A DNA stretch of 64,000 nt, taken from assembly GCA_947625935.1 (NCBI GenBank), contig CANQQE010000010.1, forward strand, positions 1-64,000. Reading direction: 5' to 3'. The first letter of the stretch is position 1; every line of letters begins with the position of its first letter. A model generated the notes under the pieces. That model was not told where the DNA came from, ran no database searches, and saw only the letters and a program-made list of their open reading frames with translations. A program made the translations under genes and the position numbers. Of the stretch, positions 52,336 through 61,135 are shown piece after piece. This DNA comes from an uncultured Muribaculaceae bacterium (GTDB lineage Bacteria; Bacteroidota; Bacteroidia; Bacteroidales; Muribaculaceae).

Positions 52336-53429
52336 TTTTGAGATTCGTTACCGAAATGTTTCATGAATGCCGCAAGCACCTCATCAGGGTTCGGGACTAT
52401 GCCACCCATGCGGCCGAAATGATAGATAGGCACATCGGTTCCGGCCGCGGCGAGCTTGACATCCTCAATCATCTGACCGGCGTTAAGCTCCACCACGAGC
52501 ATACCCTTTACCTTACGCGACAGTCGGGCTATCTCGGCCGACGGGAACGGCCACAAGGTGATGGGCCTCAGCAGACCGATTTTTATCCCCTGCGCGCGGG
52601 CCATCTCGATACTTTTCAGGCATATGCGGGCTATCGACCCGAAAGCCACCATCAGATAGTCGGCATCGTCGGTGAAATACTCCTGATAGCGCACCTCATT
52701 ACGCTCAATCTCGCTGTAAGTGCGTTGGAAACGCTCGTTGTTCTTCTCCATCACAGCCGAGTCAAGCTCAAGCGAAGTCAGCACGTTGGGTTTGCGCCCG
52801 CCTCTGCGGCCTGTAGCAGCCCAGGGACATTGCTCGGCGATCTGCTCCGCGGTGCGGCGCGGACGTGCCGGCGGCAACACTACCTTCTCCATCATCTGCC
52901 CCACTATGCCGTCGGCCAGAATCATCGACGGTGTGCGGTATTTAAACGCCAGGTCAAAGCCCAGCGCGACGAAATCGGCCATCTCCTGCACCGACGAGGG
53001 GGCAAGCACTATAAGCCTGTAATCGCCGTGACCGCCACCCTTAACCGCCTGGAAATAATCGCTCTGCGAAGGGTGGATGGTGCCAAGTCCGGGGCCGCCG
53101 CGCATAACGTTGACAATCAACGCAGGCAACTCGGTCGCAGCGAGATACGAGATTCCCTCCTGTTTAAGGCTTATGCCCGGACTCGACGACGACGTCATGA
53201 CAGCCTTACCTGTCGACGCGCCGCCATAGACCATGTTGATGGCCGCTACCTCACTCTCGGCCTGCAAAACCACCATGCCGGTGGTCTCCCAAGGCATTTC
53301 TGCCTCAAGAGTCTCCAATATCTCTGACTGTGGGGTGATGGGGTAACCGAAATAGCCGTCCACACCATAACGGATGGCGGCGTGGGCTATTGCCTCGTTA
53401 CCTTTCATCAATCTTACATCTTCTTCCAT
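52332..53429 (-). CDS. vorB: 2-oxoacid:ferredoxin oxidoreductase, alpha subunit (VorB-like)
   Basis: A 365-residue subunit most like VorB of branched-chain (3-methyl-2-oxobutanoate) ferredoxin oxidoreductase, although the 2-oxoglutarate (KorA) enzyme is a close alternative. Motifs seen are GVDGYFGYPITPQSEIL, the substrate-loop region MTSSSSPGISLKQEGISYL, and VVELNAGQMIEDVKLA. In gut anaerobes the complex oxidises, or runs in reverse to make, 2-oxoacids linked to ferredoxin. It sits 40 bases after the ferredoxin gene and overlaps the beta gene. Confidence 0.92.
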   Translation of the reverse strand: MEEDVRLMKGNEAIAHAAIRYGVDGYFGYPITPQSEILETLEAEMPWETTGMVVLQAESEVAAINMVYGGASTGKAVMTSSSSPGISLKQEGISYLAATELPALIVNVMRGGPGLGTIHPSQSDYFQAVKGGGHGDYRLIVLAPSSVQEMADFVALGFDLAFKYRTPSMILADGIVGQMMEKVVLPPARPRRTAEQIAEQCPWAATGRRGGRKPNVLTSLELDSAVMEKNNERFQRTYSEIERNEVRYQEYFTDDADYLMVAFGSIARICLKSIEMARAQGIKIGLLRPITLWPFPSAEIARLSRKVKGMLVVELNAGQMIEDVKLAAAGTDVPIYHFGRMGGIVPNPDEVLAAFMKHFGNESQK

Positions 53430-53469
53430 AATCGTTAATTAGATGGGAATACGGTTAAGTTGACCTTGA

Positions 53470-53700
53470 TTACTTCTCGACCATGCGGTAGACCCGGATA
53501 CAACCGTCGGGGCAAACCGCCGCACACGACGCGCAACCTATGCACGCCTCCTCATTGGCCGGATAAGCGAAATGATAGCCCCGGTCATTGACCTCCTTGC
53601 TTTTCAAGGCCAACACATCGGTGGGGCACGCCACTACGCAAAGGTTGCAACCCTTGCACCGTTCTTCGTTGATAACTACCGCTCCTGATACTTTTGCCAT
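53470..53700 (-). CDS. Two-cluster (8Fe) ferredoxin subunit
   Basis: A 76-residue ferredoxin with two classic cluster motifs, CKGCNLCVVACP and CIGCASCAAVCP, so two 4Fe-4S clusters. As the first gene of the operon it is the delta-type subunit that takes electrons from the TPP subunit. Confidence 0.95.
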   Translation of the reverse strand: MAKVSGAVVINEERCKGCNLCVVACPTDVLALKSKEVNDRGYHFAYPANEEACIGCASCAAVCPDGCIRVYRMVEK

Positions 53701-53753
53701 AGCTAATCTGTTTTGTTACCGGCAGGATGATTTCCCGCCATTTAAACTCACCA

Positions 53754-53782
53754 CAAAAATAGTTAAAATATGACTACTTCAA
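53754..53782 (-). promoter_or_regulatory. Promoter of the oxidoreductase operon
   Basis: On the minus strand TTG (53780-53782), an 18-bp spacer and TATTTTTG (53754-53761). It gives a leader of about 45 bases before the ferredoxin ATG. The rest of 53701-53939 is AT-rich with no further sign. Confidence 0.6.
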
Positions 53783-53939
53783 CACGCTTTAACAAAACCT
53801 TAACCAATGGCACATTTTAGCCGAAAATGCGCATTACACCGCAATCCAGACGCTATTTTACCATACCGCTTGAACACTAACATCATAACAGATGTTTAAA
53901 TATCAAACCTATAATTAAAAACAATAGAATACTGCAAAT

Positions 53940-54092
53940 ATGGAAGTATCGACAATCGACTGGTTTTTCAATTGGGCCGCAATCGCAGCCATGACAGCCC
54001 TCACCACTTTGGCCGGATACATCATCGGCCGACGCCGCGAGATGCGGGCCGCCACCCTTGCGGCGAGAAACCACCGCCGACGCATACGCTGA
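53940..54092 (+). CDS. Small single-span membrane protein, 50 residues
   Basis: A 50-residue protein beginning MEVSTIDWFFNWAAIA, with one membrane segment (about residues 9-29) and a very basic cytoplasmic end (GRRREMRAATLAARNHRRRIR). The ATG lies after an AT-rich leader. It is followed 46 bases later by another small membrane protein in the same direction, and the two may be one unit. No family is recognised. Confidence 0.5.
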   Translation: MEVSTIDWFFNWAAIAAMTALTTLAGYIIGRRREMRAATLAARNHRRRIR

Positions 54093-54138
54093 CGCCAATC
54101 GTTTTTGGCATCTGTTTTGCTACATTGCCGTCATAGAT

Positions 54139-54597
54139 ATGTTTTTTCAATCAATAGAATTTTACGTCGTCGCAGCCATGGTTGCGGCGATGATTGTCGG
54201 CTTCATGGCAAAACCCGCCCGCAAAGGAGCCGCGCGACAGTCTCTCATCGAAGCCGACCTCATATCGGCCGGTTCCACAACCCCGATGCTGAAAGTCGAG
54301 GCTCTCGGCGACGGCAACGTGATTCTCCGACGCGAGGGACTGCAGGGAGTCACATCATCAGGCATCGTCAAAATGCTCGTCACCATAATCGGCAACGACA
54401 TAACCATTGAGGAATCAGTGGCAGCCGGAAGCGCATGGAGCGACGAAGCCGACACAGCAGTGGCCTGCCTCGATATGCTCGGCAACGACCGCTACCACCT
54501 CCGCTATATTTGCGACAAAACGGCGGGCGACCGTTTTTGCGCTTTCACGCTAAACAATCGCCCGGGATTCAAATCAGAACGCGCTCTTAAAAATTGA
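54139..54597 (+). CDS. Small membrane-anchored protein
   Basis: A 152-residue protein with one N-terminal membrane segment (SIEFYVVAAMVAAMIVGFMA) and a soluble domain of alternating strands (PMLKVEALGDGNVILRREGL, VTIIGNDITIEESV, DRYHLRYICDKTAGDRFCAF). ATG 54139 was chosen because it puts the membrane segment at the start. No named family is recognised. It is convergent with the phosphodiester glycosidase gene, whose end is 21 bases away. Confidence 0.7.
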   Translation: MFFQSIEFYVVAAMVAAMIVGFMAKPARKGAARQSLIEADLISAGSTTPMLKVEALGDGNVILRREGLQGVTSSGIVKMLVTIIGNDITIEESVAAGSAWSDEADTAVACLDMLGNDRYHLRYICDKTAGDRFCAFTLNNRPGFKSERALKN

Positions 54598-54618
54598 GTT
54601 TTCCCCAGAGAAACCCAC

Positions 54619-57027
54619 TTATTTTAAGACTTTTTTACACACATGAGAATCGCTTTTCTCAATGTAAAGACCCTGCGACGGCTTGGCGATTCTTATGCCC
54701 TGCAAATTGTAGTACTCAACCCCGCCATCGCTAACGCCTTCTACTTCAGCTACTTCCGGCACGGATTCAACGCCCGACCGCAGAGAATAAACCACATTCA
54801 CAAACGGCACTTCGATATGCCCCTTGTCGCCAACTTTAGCGTCAGGAGTGAACGAAACCGACGAGAATTTAATTGGAAACACACCTATATCAGACAGTTG
54901 CGTAAAATCTGACAATTTGACAGTGTAGTTGAACCGCTCCCCAGACACAACCGCTCCGCTCGTTGTCGAGAAACGGCCTCCGATGGCATCGTTGAACTTG
55001 AAATTCACCCCTTTGAGTGGCATCGTCGAGCTCAACTCTATCTCCAAACCCTCAGGTAGGCTCCACAGATACATGGTCGATGACGGGGATACCGACAGCG
55101 ACAAACCTCGCGTAGAGCTGACAGTATAGTCAATCGCAAACCCTGTGCCACAGGGAGTTACCGTGGTCGCTGAAGCGTTGCACCCGGTCTTGGTGAACTT
55201 CCATTTAGCGGGGTCGAAGTCAGCCACGAGGTTGATACGGGCGTCACGAGCTATCTCGACAGTCACCGGAATCTCAACCCGCTCGTCTCCAACAACCCCG
55301 GTCACTGCAGCCGATCCGTCTGCCACACCGCGGACCACGCCACCCTCATCGACAGTAACCACTTCCGCGTCACTTGAACTCCAGTCAAGAGCCTGAGGGT
55401 CAACGGGAATCACCTTGACCCCGTTGTTGGCCTGAAGCTCTATCTTGTATTCCCGTTGGTCGTCAATCAGTATCGACGACAGGCGCGGCGAGAATTTGCA
55501 GTCATTATCGACAACGTATGCAACCGAAGTCGAGCAACCGTTATAGGTAGCTTTGAGAGCGTGCATTCCCGGAGCGGTAGCGTGGAGCGACACCCCACCG
55601 GCGGTTATCTCACCCGCTTCCGGTGCGACCTCCAGAGTGCAGTCGGTCAGGCTGTCGGTAACCAACACACCGTGGCTGTTGAAGCCGAGAATGCGCGGGG
55701 TGTATAACGCATGGAGCGGCAGGCGAGGCGCCCAGTCGGCAAATTTTATCTCCGTTATCACCTTGTCGGAAGCCGGAGCTTCGACAACTGCGAAAATACC
55801 GTTGCCCACGGCACGCTCGTTGCCGTCGCTGCAATAGTTTCTCACGCCGAAAGCCGAGGTGTAGAGTGTCGACGAGCCGCCACCGTCGAGATTGACGGCC
55901 TCGTAAGCACCGGCATAACGCATTATGTCGGCGAGCTGAGAGGTGCGCACCCCTGCCGAACCCGTGTGTCGTCCCTCAACGACCATCATAATTATTGTAT
56001 TGCCGTCCTCGCTGACGCCTATGCCTGTACGCGGATGCAGATCCTTGGCATCGCCGCGTTCTCCCTCGGTGTCAAGTGTGGCACCTGCGCCCACATTTTT
56101 GGGATTGCCCGACACAATCTGCATCGGGTAGATGCGTTCATCGCCAAGGAGCACCACGTTGTCAAACTCGACTATGTCGCCCGGTGCGAGAGCGCCTACG
56201 AATGCTTTCGCCCCTGTGTTGCAACCGCTGGTCGAGGTACCGCGGCCATGAATCACATACCCGTCGGCAGGAATCGCAGTGTCGCCGCCGTCCGAGGGCG
56301 ACGACGTAACTTCAAGACGGAATTTGCCTCCCGCCTCAAATTTGTCGCCGACGACTATTTTAGCGGTCACTTCATAGCAGTTTCCGGTCTTGTCGGTCTG
56401 GTTGGTGCTTCCCCAATAGCGCGGGGTGTATATGGTGATTCCGTTATTGGGCGAGGCCACGTTCACACCTTTGAACAGAGTGACTTTTTCTCCCTTTGTA
56501 GCGGTCCCGGTATAATAATTGAGCCTTCCTATGCGCGCCACACCTTCACGATCGACCGAGAACTGATATTGCGAGTTGGAGGTTTTGAAAATCTCACCGT
56601 CGACGGTGCATGATGTCGTCGGACTACCGACTTTCGACGAGCCGTTGGTCGCATTGCCCGATGTGGTGAAAAAGTCGGCGTTAGACCCGGCGAAGTACAA
56701 ATGGTTGTCGTCGCTGTGGCGTTGCGCCATCGACGACACCTTTTCCGTCCCGGCAACCATATCCTTGCCGCATACGGCTCTGATGCTCACCCCGGGGGTG
56801 CTTTTGTCGATTGTCAGGTAATGCACCTGCAGTTGTTTGGCCGACGGGCTTGTGAGACGCAGGTATGTCGTGGTAGTCCCGGGACCGACCTTCATGTGGG
56901 CGAGTGTATCGACCTGATAGGTCACACCGAGCACATCGACGCTCCCTGCAGCCGATAGCCCGGTGCAGCCGATAGCCGAAGCGGCCAACATAGAGGCCGC
57001 TCTCAGCGTAGCATTGATTTTTTTCAT
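54619..57027 (-). CDS. Secreted phosphodiester glycosidase (NAGPA-like) with sorting tail
   Basis: An 802-residue exported protein. After the signal peptide (MKKINATLRAASMLAASAIG) comes a phosphodiester glycosidase (NAGPA/DUF2233) domain; its family end GAYEAVNLDGGGSSTLY is clear at about residue 385, with RTGIGVSEDGNTIIMMVV before it. Next are Ig-like domains, including a BIG2-like DWSSSDAEVVTVDEGGVV. The C-terminus (EYYNLQGIRIAKPSQGLYIE ... KKVLK) is a typical T9SS-like sorting tail. The enzyme probably removes sugar-phosphodiester caps from glycans or wall polymers. ATG 57027 is preferred over 57039 for the signal peptide. Confidence 0.88.
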   Translation of the reverse strand: MKKINATLRAASMLAASAIGCTGLSAAGSVDVLGVTYQVDTLAHMKVGPGTTTTYLRLTSPSAKQLQVHYLTIDKSTPGVSIRAVCGKDMVAGTEKVSSMAQRHSDDNHLYFAGSNADFFTTSGNATNGSSKVGSPTTSCTVDGEIFKTSNSQYQFSVDREGVARIGRLNYYTGTATKGEKVTLFKGVNVASPNNGITIYTPRYWGSTNQTDKTGNCYEVTAKIVVGDKFEAGGKFRLEVTSSPSDGGDTAIPADGYVIHGRGTSTSGCNTGAKAFVGALAPGDIVEFDNVVLLGDERIYPMQIVSGNPKNVGAGATLDTEGERGDAKDLHPRTGIGVSEDGNTIIMMVVEGRHTGSAGVRTSQLADIMRYAGAYEAVNLDGGGSSTLYTSAFGVRNYCSDGNERAVGNGIFAVVEAPASDKVITEIKFADWAPRLPLHALYTPRILGFNSHGVLVTDSLTDCTLEVAPEAGEITAGGVSLHATAPGMHALKATYNGCSTSVAYVVDNDCKFSPRLSSILIDDQREYKIELQANNGVKVIPVDPQALDWSSSDAEVVTVDEGGVVRGVADGSAAVTGVVGDERVEIPVTVEIARDARINLVADFDPAKWKFTKTGCNASATTVTPCGTGFAIDYTVSSTRGLSLSVSPSSTMYLWSLPEGLEIELSSTMPLKGVNFKFNDAIGGRFSTTSGAVVSGERFNYTVKLSDFTQLSDIGVFPIKFSSVSFTPDAKVGDKGHIEVPFVNVVYSLRSGVESVPEVAEVEGVSDGGVEYYNLQGIRIAKPSQGLYIEKSDSHVCKKVLK

Positions 57028-57091
57028 GGCGATAAACAATTATTATGTTATAGATTTTGTGTAACTGTCGGCAGAGGAATAGCCCCAACCG

Positions 57092-58747
57092 TCACTTTAC
57101 CGGAGCAGGCTCGACAACCTTGAAATGGTCGCCGGTCTCCTTGACGATAGTGCGATAGTAACGCTCGTCATATCCCGGAAATTCCGGATAGACAGGCATC
57201 CCCTCAGGCGAATATATGAATTTGCCGTTTTCGTCCACCTTTTTAGCGTTTCCGTCGAGATATTTAACGAACAGGAAATCGCCCAGATTCTTATATGCCT
57301 TAGTGGCCTTGGAAGCCCATGTATCGGCCAGATGCTGAGTTAAGTCGGCGCGGGTTGCGGCGTCAAACTCGCCGAACGTGCGCAACGCCACCTTGACATC
57401 AGCCGCTATGCTGTCCTCAAGCGACGACTGCACGCGGCGTATGTCGGGAATCATCTGAGAATAGCGGTTGTATGCCTGGTTGGCCACATAATTGTTGACC
57501 CAGAAGTTGGAGTCCCACGACAGCGTATTCATGTCGCCGTTACCGTGCGCCAGCTCGTGCGGCGGCCGCGAAACAGAGCAGAATATCGGCAGATACACCG
57601 AGGTGTTGGCATCGTCAGTGCCAAACCACAGCAACCCCTTCATTCCGTCGGGGTTGGCATCGTTGAGCTGCGCCACAAACGAAAAGCCGGTCTGTTGTGT
57701 GGCTATGGCTCGTTCATGTGTATAAGTGACGGAATCGACATCGTAGGTCAGCGGACGCCAACGGTAAGGGCAGGCATAGGGGCCGGCACCTATATCATTG
57801 TTCATGTCGAGCGGAGTGTTCTCGAAATGGTCGCGCATCATCCATTTCATATCGGCGGCATCGACCGGCTTGGCCGGCTTGACCCACAATGGCAGCACGT
57901 CGCCCTCGCCGCGAAGCACCCACGGCAGGTATTTCTCCATCCCCGGGGTGAACTTGTTGTAAAAAGCCCATACGCGGCCGTCGCAACCGCGCAAAGCCCC
58001 GCCGTCGTAGACTGCGTAAGCCCGCGAGAAGCTGAAATCCTCATCTTTTCCGTCGAAATACCCCTGCTGTCGGGCAAACTTGATGACATCGGGGGAATAT
58101 AGACAATTTTCTTTATCCTTGAGCGGGAACTGATGTATGCGTGAATGATTGGCATGGCCCGATATGTAGCCGTCAGGCACCTTCATGGCAACCCACACGG
58201 CACCTTTATCCTTGCCACCCTTGCCTATAAGCTCCATGATCCAAGCCTCCTCGGGATCGGCTATAGAGAACGACTCGCCGCTGCTCGCATAGCCATGCTC
58301 CTTGACCAGATCGGTCATCACCTTGATGGCCTCGCGGGCCGTCTTGGCGCGTTGCAGGGCGATGTAGATGAGCGAACCGTAGTCAATCACCCCCGTCGAG
58401 TCGACAAGCTCCTCGCGGCCTCCCCAGGTGCTCTCCGAGATAGCCAGCCCGTGCTCGTTCATGTTGCCGATTGTAGCATAAGTGTGGCGCACCTCTGGAA
58501 TCTCACCGAGCGGTTTCCCGGTGTCCCACTCCACCACCTTGCGCATGGCGCCTTTAGGGTGGTCAGCGGCAGGTTGGTTATAAAGCTCGCCATAGAGATT
58601 ATGGCTGTCGGCGGCGTAGGTAATCATCACGCTCCCGTCGGCCGTGGCGCCCTTGGCGGCTATCAGACTGGTGCAGGCGTCGGCCTGCGGAGTGGCGGCT
58701 AACGACGCTGCCGCCAACGCTAAGACTTTTATCGCATTAAATTTCAT
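57092..58747 (-). CDS. C69-family dipeptidase
   Basis: A 551-residue exported N-terminal-nucleophile peptidase of family C69 (PepD type), which hydrolyses dipeptides. The signal peptide ends QADA and leaves Cys25 as the new N-terminus and nucleophile (CTSLIAAKGATADGS). The family segments NMNEHGLAISESTWGG and GESFSIADPEEAWIMELI follow. ATG 58747 was chosen because it gives this signal peptide; a longer frame upstream is not family-like. It is 64 bases ahead of the glycosidase gene on the same strand, so the two may be co-transcribed. Confidence 0.93.
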   Translation of the reverse strand: MKFNAIKVLALAAASLAATPQADACTSLIAAKGATADGSVMITYAADSHNLYGELYNQPAADHPKGAMRKVVEWDTGKPLGEIPEVRHTYATIGNMNEHGLAISESTWGGREELVDSTGVIDYGSLIYIALQRAKTAREAIKVMTDLVKEHGYASSGESFSIADPEEAWIMELIGKGGKDKGAVWVAMKVPDGYISGHANHSRIHQFPLKDKENCLYSPDVIKFARQQGYFDGKDEDFSFSRAYAVYDGGALRGCDGRVWAFYNKFTPGMEKYLPWVLRGEGDVLPLWVKPAKPVDAADMKWMMRDHFENTPLDMNNDIGAGPYACPYRWRPLTYDVDSVTYTHERAIATQQTGFSFVAQLNDANPDGMKGLLWFGTDDANTSVYLPIFCSVSRPPHELAHGNGDMNTLSWDSNFWVNNYVANQAYNRYSQMIPDIRRVQSSLEDSIAADVKVALRTFGEFDAATRADLTQHLADTWASKATKAYKNLGDFLFVKYLDGNAKKVDENGKFIYSPEGMPVYPEFPGYDERYYRTIVKETGDHFKVVEPAPVK

Positions 58748-58827
58748 AATGGATTGGCTCACTGTGTTGTTTTCATTGCAAAATCGGGAACCGGGCACAC
58801 TTCTGCGCCGCCCGGCCCCACACAACG

Positions 58828-58858
58828 CAAAGATAGCTCATAAAATACTCTCCCGCAA
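58828..58858 (-). promoter_or_regulatory. Promoter of the C69 dipeptidase gene
   Basis: On the minus strand TTG (58856-58858), a 20-bp spacer and TATCTTTG (58828-58835). The leader to the ATG is about 75 bases. Confidence 0.75.
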
Positions 58859-58940
58859 CCTTTACGGCTTAAAAAAGAATCTCTTTATAAGCAATCCCGG
58901 ATAAACATGGAAAATCGGTCACCTTAAATTAATAGGTTAA

Positions 58941-58972
58941 TTTGCCGATGGCGAGATTTTTTTGTAACTTTG
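58941..58972 (+). promoter_or_regulatory. Promoter of gyrB
   Basis: TTTG (58941-58944), a 20-bp spacer and TAACTTTG (58965-58972): a full consensus match. The leader to ATG 59085 is about 105 bases. The gene-free gap 58748-59084 holds this and the divergent C69 promoter; I see nothing else in it. Confidence 0.8.
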
Positions 58973-59084
58973 TAACGATTTTGGGATAGCAGGGCGGTCA
59001 GTGACGCCCCGGCGGGCGAAAAAGCCCGGCAAAGACTACGCCAAATCAGCTAACCAATTGTTATTCAGTGATTCTTTAAGAATT

Positions 59085-61016
59085 ATGGCAGAAAAAGAAG
59101 AGGAATACAGCGCGAGTAACATTCAAGTCCTCGAAGGTCTTGAAGCTGTGCGCAAACGTCCTGCGATGTACATTGGCGACATAAGCGCCAAGGGCTTGCA
59201 TCATCTCGTATACGAAGTCGTTGACAACTCAATCGACGAGGCTTTGGCGGGCTACGCCAATCACATCGACGTGACCATCAACGCCGACAACTCGATTACA
59301 GTGGTCGATAACGGCCGCGGTATCCCGGTTGATATGCACGAAAAAGAGCACAAGAGCGCCCTTGAGGTGGTGCTTACCGTGCTACACGCCGGAGGTAAGT
59401 TTGACAAAGGCTCCTACAAGGTGTCGGGCGGTCTTCACGGCGTGGGCGTGTCATGCGTAAACGCACTGTCGACTTACCTGCGCGCCGAAGTACACCGTAA
59501 CGGCAAGGCTTACGTTCAGGAATACTCTTGCGGCAAGCCCACCACCGAGCTTCAAATCGTGGGCGAAAGTTCCCACACCGGCACGAGCATCACGTTCAAA
59601 CCCGACGCGTCGATTTTCACCGTCACCGAGTATGACTACGCCACGCTCGCCAACCGCCTGCGCGACCTTGCGTTCCTCAACGCCGGCATCACTCTGACGC
59701 TCACCGACAAGCGCGCTCTCGACGAGAACGGCGAGCCGCGCCACGAGGAGTTCTACTCGGCCAACGGCCTGAGCGAATTTGTAGAATATATCGACTCAAA
59801 CAAAGAGTCGCTCATCAACGACGTGATTCACCTCAACACCGAGCGTCAGGGAATCCCCGTCGAGGTGGCCATGACCTACAATAACACCTACAACGAGAAC
59901 GTCTACTCATTTGTCAACAACATCAACACCATCGAGGGTGGAACACACCTGACAGGCTTCCGCCGCGGCTTGACCTCGACGCTGAAAAAATATGCCGAGG
60001 ACAACAAGCTGCTCGACAAAGTCAAGGTCGACATAGCGAGCGACGACTTCCGCGAGGGTCTGACAGCCGTCGTGTCGGTCAAGGTGATGGAACCGCAGTT
60101 TGAGGGACAGACCAAAACCAAACTCGGCAACAACGAGGTGATGGGAGCCGTTCAGACCGCCGTCAGCGAAGCTCTGCGCAACTACCTTGAGGAGCATCCC
60201 AAACAGGCCAAGGTGATTGTCGAGAAAGTGGTTGTCGCCGCACAGGCGCGCCACGCCGCCTACAACGCCCGCGTCAAGATACAGCGCAAATCGCCCCTGA
60301 GCGGGGGCGGACTCCCCGGCAAACTGGCCGACTGCTCATCGCGCACGGCCGAAGACTGCGAGCTGTTTATCGTCGAGGGTGACTCGGCAGGCGGCACGGC
60401 CAAACAGGGTCGCGACCGCACATTCCAGGCCATCCTGCCGCTCCGAGGCAAAATCCTCAACGTCGAGAAAGCGATGGACCACAAAATCTTCGACAACGAG
60501 GAAATCACCAACCTGTTCCGCGCCATGCGCGTGACAATAGGCACCGAGGACGACCCCAAGGAAGCCAACCTCCAGAAACTCGCCTACCACAAAATCATAA
60601 TAATGACCGATGCCGATGTCGACGGCGCGCACATCGCCACGCTGCTGATGACATTCTTCTTCCGCCGTATGCGCCCGGTAATCGAGAACGGCTACCTATA
60701 CCTCGCCACCCCGCCGCTCTACAAATGCACCCGCGGCAAGGCCGAGGAGTATTGCTGGACCGACGCTCAGGTACAACAATTCATAGCTCGCTACGGTGAG
60801 AGTACAAAAGTGCAGCGTTACAAAGGTCTCGGCGAGATGAGCGCACAAGAACTGCGCGACACCACCATGGATCCAGAACAGCGACTGCTGAAACAGGTGA
60901 GAATCAGCGATGCCGCCGAAGCCGACCGCATTTTCTCGATGCTCATGGGCGAAGATGTAGGCCCGCGCCGCGACTTCATCGAGTCCAACGCCAACTACGC
61001 CACAATCGACGCATAA
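59085..61016 (+). CDS. gyrB: DNA gyrase subunit B
   Basis: A 643-residue type IIA topoisomerase subunit that, with GyrA, uses ATP to introduce negative supercoils. GHKL ATPase motifs are DNSIDEALAGYANHI, VVDNGRGIPVDMHE and SGGLHGVGVSCVNALS. The TOPRIM domain has LFIVEGDSAGGTAKQGRDR and IIMTDADVDGAHIATLL. The C-terminus QRYKGLGEMSAQELRDTTM is the GyrB type. ATG 59085 (MAEKEEEYSASNIQVLEG) is the family start; a longer frame upstream is not needed. ParE is the alternative, but the length and tail favour GyrB. Confidence 0.95.
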   Translation: MAEKEEEYSASNIQVLEGLEAVRKRPAMYIGDISAKGLHHLVYEVVDNSIDEALAGYANHIDVTINADNSITVVDNGRGIPVDMHEKEHKSALEVVLTVLHAGGKFDKGSYKVSGGLHGVGVSCVNALSTYLRAEVHRNGKAYVQEYSCGKPTTELQIVGESSHTGTSITFKPDASIFTVTEYDYATLANRLRDLAFLNAGITLTLTDKRALDENGEPRHEEFYSANGLSEFVEYIDSNKESLINDVIHLNTERQGIPVEVAMTYNNTYNENVYSFVNNINTIEGGTHLTGFRRGLTSTLKKYAEDNKLLDKVKVDIASDDFREGLTAVVSVKVMEPQFEGQTKTKLGNNEVMGAVQTAVSEALRNYLEEHPKQAKVIVEKVVVAAQARHAAYNARVKIQRKSPLSGGGLPGKLADCSSRTAEDCELFIVEGDSAGGTAKQGRDRTFQAILPLRGKILNVEKAMDHKIFDNEEITNLFRAMRVTIGTEDDPKEANLQKLAYHKIIIMTDADVDGAHIATLLMTFFFRRMRPVIENGYLYLATPPLYKCTRGKAEEYCWTDAQVQQFIARYGESTKVQRYKGLGEMSAQELRDTTMDPEQRLLKQVRISDAAEADRIFSMLMGEDVGPRRDFIESNANYATIDA

Positions 61017-61028
61017 CCCGATCACATA

Positions 61029-61070
61029 AACGAGGCGCGGCCCATGAACCTCTTGGGCTCGCGTCTCGTT
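61029..61070 (+). terminator. Long hairpin between gyrB and rnr
   Basis: An imperfect 10-11-bp outer stem (61029-61039 with 61060-61070) encloses a second short stem (61040-61043 with 61055-61058). Only two T follow. It may terminate gyrB partly or act as a 3' stabiliser. The following rnr gene is 66 bases on. Confidence 0.5.
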
Positions 61071-61135
61071 AAAGATATACAGACGCTCTCCTCAAAGCGT
61101 TTCAACCGATTTAAAGAACGAAATTTTCATCAATC

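Noticed and set aside
52329-53327. A 332-residue plus-strand frame across the alpha subunit gene
   Set aside because: Antisense shadow of vorB, whose motifs and operon context are clear.
55711-56613. A 300-residue plus-strand frame inside the phosphodiester glycosidase gene
   Set aside because: Antisense shadow; the minus-strand protein has family motifs through this region.
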